A DNA stretch of 9,640 nt, from contig USHH01000071.1 in NCBI GenBank assembly GCA_900554345.1, positions 1-9,640 of the forward strand, in the 5' to 3' direction. Shown piece after piece: positions 5,985 through 9,640 of the stretch. The translations under genes were made by a program, and so were the position numbers. The notes under the pieces are model-generated. The model was given only the letters and a program-made list of their open reading frames with translations. It ran no database searches and was not told where the DNA came from. The DNA comes from an uncultured Bacteroidales bacterium (GTDB lineage Bacteria > Bacteroidota > Bacteroidia > Bacteroidales > Muribaculaceae). Every line of letters begins with the position of its first letter. Positions within the stretch are counted from its first letter, which is position 1.

Positions 5985-6824
5985 TCATTCGATTTCTTTG
6001 GGAGAATCTTTTCCCGGAAGATAGTCGGAGGCTTTGGCGGAGGATATGACACTGCGTCCCAGTCTTAGCTCCAGCTCTTCTCGGGCTGCTTTGGCCACAT
6101 CGCCGCCGCTGCGGGCCGTGCTGGCATGCTGGCTGAATGTCGTGGGGTTGCGTTGCTTTGAGATCTCGGTTGTCGATGCTTCTGCGAGCATGTTGAGCGC
6201 CAGCTCCACATTGGTCATGTTGTCGCGGAGCCCTTCCTTATGCAACCCCTTGAATCCTTTATATTCCCTGGTGGTCATGCCGCTCCATTGTTTGGTGATG
6301 ATGTCGGTGAGCGAGGCATACTGCCAGTCTTTGACTCCTCCCCGTTTCCATTCGTCAGTGAGCATTTTCCTGGTCTCGATGCTTCTGAGCCGCTGGTTGA
6401 TCCATTCATCGGAGTATCCGAGATGACGGTAGTCAGCCACGGCCTGCTCGATGGAGAGCTCCGGATCCTGCATCTGGTCGATGCGTGTGGCGGCCACCTG
6501 GGCCATCCATTGCTTGAAAGGCTCGGCTTTCGGCGATGGAATCGACTGTATCAGTCGGAACATCTGCTCTGTGGTGGCTACATCTGTGAGACGCATCTTG
6601 CCGTCGGCAGCCGGGAGCTTCAACTGTACGATTTTTTCGTACACTTCACTGCCCTCCTTTTTGAGTTTACGTTTCAAGTCACTCAGATATCGGCGGGGAT
6701 TCTCACTGTTTGTTAACACTTCCACCACATCTACGACGGAGAAATACCATTCCTCCTGATCGGTGTCCCATACGGTTCTGACCTTGCGGTCGTTGAAAAG
6801 CTGTAGCTGGTTCTTCTTGGTCAT
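5985..6824 (-). CDS. BRO-N domain protein (DinD/antirepressor-like)
   Basis: The 279-residue product reads as the widespread prokaryotic BRO-N family (prophage antirepressor/DinD-like, COG3617 type). The N-terminal BRO domain spans about residues 8-115, with KVRTVWD (14-20), EEWYFSVVDVVEVLT (24-38) and RLIQSIPSPKAEPFKQW (90-106). The C-terminal half carries WINQRLRSIETRK (141-153), LTDEW (155-159) and WSGMTTREYKGFKGL (180-194), followed by LRDNMTNVELALNMLAEASTTEIS. BRO-N domains bind DNA in viruses and phages, and E. coli DinD is a DNA-damage-inducible inhibitor of RecA; whether this protein does either is unknown. It stands alone with its own promoter, with no phage genes beside it. Sampled stretches are about 42-55% GC against about 65% in the neighbouring helicase gene, consistent with acquisition. 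Confidence 0.88.
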   Translation of the reverse strand: MTKKNQLQLFNDRKVRTVWDTDQEEWYFSVVDVVEVLTNSENPRRYLSDLKRKLKKEGSEVYEKIVQLKLPAADGKMRLTDVATTEQMFRLIQSIPSPKAEPFKQWMAQVAATRIDQMQDPELSIEQAVADYRHLGYSDEWINQRLRSIETRKMLTDEWKRGGVKDWQYASLTDIITKQWSGMTTREYKGFKGLHKEGLRDNMTNVELALNMLAEASTTEISKQRNPTTFSQHASTARSGGDVAKAAREELELRLGRSVISSAKASDYLPGKDSPKEIE

Positions 6825-6843
6825 GACTGTCTCATTTATAGTG

Positions 6844-6874
6844 CAAAGATAGTGAATTTATTCGGTAATTCAAA
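6844..6874 (-). promoter_or_regulatory. strong BRO-N gene promoter
   Basis: This is the best promoter in the window. The minus strand has TTTG (6874-6871), a 19-base spacer, then TATCTTTG (6851-6844), an exact match to the Bacteroidota -33/-7 consensus. The start site would fall near 6838-6840, leaving a leader of about 15 bases with no Shine-Dalgarno sequence. The -33 element lies inside the inverted repeat at 6865-6883. Confidence 0.8.
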
Positions 6875-6883
6875 GTAAATTAC
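6865..6883. repeat. operator-like inverted repeat over the -33 element
   Basis: GTAATT (6865-6870) and AATTAC (6878-6883) are exact inverted repeats separated by seven bases, and the -33 TTTG of the BRO-N promoter sits in that spacer. A bound dimer here would block the promoter. In AT-rich sequence a six-base repeat can arise by chance, so the operator role is an inference. Confidence 0.4.
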
Positions 6884-6900
6884 GGATTTGTTTATCTGTA

Positions 6901-6913
6901 TATCAATTTGATA
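6901..6913. repeat. 13-base palindrome upstream of the BRO-N promoter
   Basis: TATCAATTTGATA is a perfect palindrome with six-base arms about a single central base. It starts two bases beyond the helicase stop codon and 27 bases upstream of the BRO-N -33 element. One central base is too tight for a stable hairpin, so a DNA-binding site is more natural than a terminator. Confidence 0.4.
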
Positions 6914-6915
6914 GG

Positions 6916-8301
6916 TCAGCGGCAGGGGATGGTGGGATTGATGAGGAACACCTTCTCGGTGGCGCGTGTCACCGAGGTGTAGATCCAGCGGTAGAAATCC
7001 TCTCCGATGGCCGCCGGATCGATATTCGCCATGTCGATGTAGACGTGGCGCCACTGGCCGCCCTGCGCCTTGTGGCACGTGACGCAGTAGCCGTATTTCA
7101 CCTGTAGCGCGTTGTAGTATTCATCGTTCATCACTCCTAAGATCTTGTGCGACAGCTCACCCTCGTAGGCGTCGAGCACGCGGTTGTAGAGGCGCTCCAT
7201 CTCCTCTCTTGGAATCGACGCTCCCTCCGTGGCGAGGCTGCGTAGCATCACCTTGGCGCCCACAACGGCGTTGTCGCCGCTGAGGCGCAGCTCCACATCC
7301 GTGAAATATCGCCCGTACATCTTCTCCGTCTTCCCCACCCAGGTCACCTCCGCGCTGTCGCCGTTGGCTATGAAGTGTGGCAGCTTGTTGCGGCGGCTCC
7401 AGAAATAGTCGTTTTTCGCTATTATTATGCGGTCGCCGCGCTGCAGCGGCGAGTCGGCCCCCATCACGAGATTGCGTATCGCCATATTGTAGTTGTTGGC
7501 GCGTCGGTTGGAGCGGGTGATGATCAGGGTCTCGTCGGAGCCCACGGAGGCCCAGGAGTCGGCGAGGGCGTCGGCGAGGTCGCGCGAGCTGATTTTCACG
7601 AAGTCGGTCATTCCCCTGGTGGCGAGATGGAAGCGTGCCGGGTCGAGCTGTGCGGCCATGGCCTGACGGATTATGGTGGCGTTGTGGAGTATGCCGCTCT
7701 CGGCCGCCTGGCGCACCGTGACGTCGAGGGAGTGGCAGATGGGATTGAGGCCGAGCTGCCGTAGCCTGTCGGCGTTCATCGCCGGGCTGTCGGTCATCCC
7801 CACCGGAGGGAGCTGGGCTATGTCGCCTACGAGCACCATCGCGCATCCCGGCGCGGAATACACGTGGCGTGTCAGCAGGCTCAGCAGTCCGTTGGCGCCC
7901 TTGTCGTCGATCAGCGATGCCTCGTCTACGAAGAAGATGGTGTCGCGGTCGTTGTTGGGGGCGATGAAGAAAGTGGAGTTGGCGGGGTCGAGCGAATTGC
8001 CTCTGAAGAGGCGCTTATGGATAGTGGATGCGGCATGGCCTGAGAAATGCGACGCCACCTTTGCGGCGCGCCCGGTGGGAGCGAGCATCACCAGGGGCGT
8101 CTTCGCCTCCCTCATGGCCTTCACCATGGCGCCGACGAGCGAGGTCTTGCCCGTGCCGGCATAGCCGTTGAGCACGAAGACGTCTCGCGGGCCATGGCTC
8201 GTGATGAAGGCCGCCAGGGCGTTGACGAGCAGGTATTGGCCCGGCAGAGGCTCGAATCCGAGACGCGCGCAGGCCTCGGCTGCAAGAGTGGCTGAATCCA
8301 T
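6916..8301 (-). CDS. RecD-like superfamily 1 DNA helicase (AAA ATPase)
   Basis: The 461-residue protein has the SF1B helicase motif order. Motif I/Walker A is GYAGTGKTS (46-54, K52), Ia is LAPTGRAAK (73-81), and motif II/Walker B is FFVDEASL (123-130). Motif III is LVGDIAQLPPVG (157-168) and IV is around TVRQ (195-198). A GDRIIIAKNDY segment (289-299) resembles the RecD SH3-like insert, and the UvrD_C_2-type end has TCHKAQGGQW (408-417) and YTSVTRA (441-447). All catalytic motifs look intact, so it should be an ATP-driven 5'-3' DNA translocase. It is shorter than RecD2 or RecD, with only about 45 residues before Walker A, so the N-terminal accessory domain is absent. No recB, recC or addAB partner is nearby. 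Its repair or recombination role is inferred. Confidence 0.9.
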   Translation of the reverse strand: MDSATLAAEACARLGFEPLPGQYLLVNALAAFITSHGPRDVFVLNGYAGTGKTSLVGAMVKAMREAKTPLVMLAPTGRAAKVASHFSGHAASTIHKRLFRGNSLDPANSTFFIAPNNDRDTIFFVDEASLIDDKGANGLLSLLTRHVYSAPGCAMVLVGDIAQLPPVGMTDSPAMNADRLRQLGLNPICHSLDVTVRQAAESGILHNATIIRQAMAAQLDPARFHLATRGMTDFVKISSRDLADALADSWASVGSDETLIITRSNRRANNYNMAIRNLVMGADSPLQRGDRIIIAKNDYFWSRRNKLPHFIANGDSAEVTWVGKTEKMYGRYFTDVELRLSGDNAVVGAKVMLRSLATEGASIPREEMERLYNRVLDAYEGELSHKILGVMNDEYYNALQVKYGYCVTCHKAQGGQWRHVYIDMANIDPAAIGEDFYRWIYTSVTRATEKVFLINPTIPCR

Positions 8302-8309
8302 ATCAGGAG

Positions 8310-8317
8310 CAAAATTA
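8310..8317 (-). promoter_or_regulatory. helicase gene promoter (-7 element)
   Basis: The minus strand reads TAATTTTG, an exact TAnnTTTG match, ending only eight bases before the helicase ATG. No clear -33 TTTG lies 19-21 bases upstream, only TTTT at 8336-8333. If real, the mRNA would have a leader of five bases or fewer, that is, be nearly leaderless. Confidence 0.45.
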
Positions 8318-8372
8318 GTAAAAAATGCTTATAAAATATTAAGAGTATGCCGCCGGAATGAGATTATTTTGT

Positions 8373-8380
8373 TAACTTTG
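8373..8380 (+). promoter_or_regulatory. enolase promoter (-7 element)
   Basis: TAACTTTG is an exact TAnnTTTG match about 100 bases upstream of the enolase ATG. The -33 element is poor. Transcription would begin near 8386, giving a leader of about 95 bases that starts just before the hairpin at 8394-8429. The element sits within TTAACTTTGCA, shared with the tRNA-Leu promoter. Confidence 0.6.
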
Positions 8381-8393
8381 CAGAAATTCGCAG

Positions 8394-8429
8394 AGGGAGG
8401 CTCCGGTGGGTCTCATAGGGGCGCTCCCT
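8394..8429 (+). other. hairpin at the 5' end of the enolase leader
   Basis: AGGGAG (8394-8399) pairs with CTCCCT (8424-8429). Continuing inward, GCTCC (8400-8404) pairs with GGGGC (8418-8422) with one G-U pair, and G8423 is bulged. That gives 11 pairs around a 13-base loop. From the predicted start site it would form within about ten bases of the mRNA 5' end. No T run follows, so it is not a terminator; a role in mRNA stability or control is possible. Confidence 0.5.
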
Positions 8430-8481
8430 ACAGTCAGTTTTCAGAAATATCCAAGCTATAACCCTTTTTATAGAACAAACA

Positions 8482-9640
8482 ATGAAAATCGAAAAAATTA
8501 TTGGTCGCGAGGTACTTGACTCGCGCGGCAACCCGACAGTTGAGGTAGACGTGTATCTTGAGAGCGGCGTCATGGGACGCGCGGCTGTGCCGTCAGGCGC
8601 GTCCACAGGCGAGAACGAGGCTCTCGAGCTTCGCGACAACGACTCCAATCGCTATATGGGCAAAGGCGTGACAAAGGCTGTGGCCAACGTCAACGGCCCC
8701 ATCGCGGAGGCCCTCGTCGGCCGCTGCGCCCTCGACCAGGTAGGCATCGACAAGGCCATGCTCGACCTTGACGGCACCCCTACGAAGTCCAACCTCGGCG
8801 CCAACGCCATCCTCGGCGTATCGCTCGCCGTGGCCAAGGCTGCCGCCAGCTATCTCGACCTTCCCCTCTATAAATACATCGGCGGCTGCGACACCTACGT
8901 GATGCCCGTGCCCATGATGAACATCATCAACGGCGGCGCCCACTCCGACGCTCCCATCTGCTTCCAGGAGTTCATGATCCGTCCCGTGGGAGCTCCCAGC
9001 TTCAAGGAAGGCATCCGCATGGGCACAGAGGTGTTCCACAACCTGAAGAAGGTGCTCAAGGCCCGCGGCCTCTCCACGGCCGTAGGCGACGAGGGCGGCT
9101 TCGCTCCTAACCTCGACGGCACTGAGGACGCCCTCAACGTCATCATCGAGGCTATCCGCAAGGCCGGCTACGAGCCCGGAAAAGACGTCACGATCGGTCT
9201 CGACTGCGCCGCTTCCGAGTTCTACAGGGACGGTGTATATGACTACACATGGAAGCAGGGCCCCGACGCTCCCAAGCGCACGAGCGAGGAGCAGGCCAGG
9301 TTCCTCGAGGAGCTCATCACCAAATATCCTATCGACTCCATCGAGGACGGTATGGACCAGAACGACTGGAAGGGCTGGAGACTCCTCACCGAGCTCATCG
9401 GCGACCGCTGCCAGCTCGTGGGCGACGACCTGTTCGTCACCAACGTGAAGTATCTCGAGAAGGGCATCGAGCTCGGCTGCGCCAACTCGATCCTCGTGAA
9501 GGTCAACCAGATCGGTACCCTCACCGAGACCCTCCGCGCCGTGCAGATGGCCCAGCGCAACAACTACACCGCAGTGATCTCCCACCGCTCCGGCGAGACC
9601 GAGGACGCCACCATCGCCGACATCGCCGTGGCTACCAACG
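8482..9640 (+). CDS. eno: enolase (3' end outside window)
   Basis: Enolase converts 2-phosphoglycerate to phosphoenolpyruvate in glycolysis and can be part of RNA degradation complexes in some bacteria. The frame from ATG 8482 stays open to the window end, giving 386 residues of an expected 430 or so. It opens with KIIGREVLDSRGNPTVEV (5-22). The mobile loop SGASTG is at 38-43, the QE pair at 162-163, and GDEGGFAPN at 202-210 with catalytic E204. Metal ligands are D241 (GLD), E288 (SIEDG) and D315 or D316 (GDDL). The catalytic lysine is K340 in LVKVNQIGT, and SHRSGET is at 367-373. The strongly biased codon use (leucine mainly CTC, glycine mainly GGC) fits high expression. There is no Shine-Dalgarno; the start is preceded by an A-rich stretch. 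It is divergent from the helicase gene. Confidence 0.98.
   Translation, partial: MKIEKIIGREVLDSRGNPTVEVDVYLESGVMGRAAVPSGASTGENEALELRDNDSNRYMGKGVTKAVANVNGPIAEALVGRCALDQVGIDKAMLDLDGTPTKSNLGANAILGVSLAVAKAAASYLDLPLYKYIGGCDTYVMPVPMMNIINGGAHSDAPICFQEFMIRPVGAPSFKEGIRMGTEVFHNLKKVLKARGLSTAVGDEGGFAPNLDGTEDALNVIIEAIRKAGYEPGKDVTIGLDCAASEFYRDGVYDYTWKQGPDAPKRTSEEQARFLEELITKYPIDSIEDGMDQNDWKGWRLLTELIGDRCQLVGDDLFVTNVKYLEKGIELGCANSILVKVNQIGTLTETLRAVQMAQRNNYTAVISHRSGETEDATIADIAVATN

Noticed and set aside
8593..9585. Minus-strand 330-codon open frame opposite enolase
   Set aside because: The plus strand encodes unambiguous enolase through this whole stretch; the frame is a codon-bias shadow.
1..9640. CRISPR arrays, insertion sequences or a toxin-antitoxin pair
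   Set aside because: No regularly spaced repeats, transposase motifs, terminal repeats or small paired genes were seen on either strand.

Overview
This window looks like chromosomal, mostly housekeeping DNA from a fairly GC-rich member of the Bacteroidota, most likely order Bacteroidales. Three things point there. Several genes are preceded by the Bacteroidota -7 promoter element (TAnnTTTG, best case with a -33 TTTG). Most starts lack a Shine-Dalgarno sequence. The ParC, TrmH-family and BRO-type proteins read like Bacteroidales homologues. A high-GC family such as Muribaculaceae would fit, but I cannot prove that from sequence alone.

Layout. At the left edge (minus strand) is the first 21 codons of a secreted-protein gene, overlapping the stop of a complete topoisomerase IV subunit A gene (parC, 48-2747). 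A 126-base divergent spacer separates parC from a plus-strand tRNA-Leu(UAG) (2874-2955). A long hairpin (2961-2994) lies between that tRNA and the convergent minus-strand cluster fabD -> asd -> TrmH-family methyltransferase (5748 down to 3016), whose genes are 24 and 9 bases apart and probably form one transcript from a promoter near 5863-5894. Further right, still on the minus strand, are a solitary BRO-N/DinD-like gene (5985-6824) with its own strong promoter and several small inverted repeats, and then a short RecD-like superfamily 1 helicase (6916-8301). Divergent from the helicase, on the plus strand, is enolase (8482 to the window end). It is cut at the right edge after 386 residues and carries an 11-bp hairpin in its leader.

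Functions. The genes cover chromosome decatenation (ParC), lipid initiation (FabD), aspartate-family amino acid synthesis (Asd), RNA 2'-O-methylation, DNA repair or recombination (RecD-like helicase) and glycolysis (enolase). The one gene with an accessory flavour is the BRO-N gene, whose sampled base composition is less GC-rich than its neighbours. I found no CRISPR array, insertion sequence, integrase or obvious new multi-gene system. The points worth a second look are small-scale: a clamp-binding-like peptide in the ParC tail, operator-like repeats on the BRO-N promoter, a possibly leaderless helicase mRNA, and the enolase leader hairpin. No stretch longer than 300 bases lacks a gene; the longest gap is 5749-5984.
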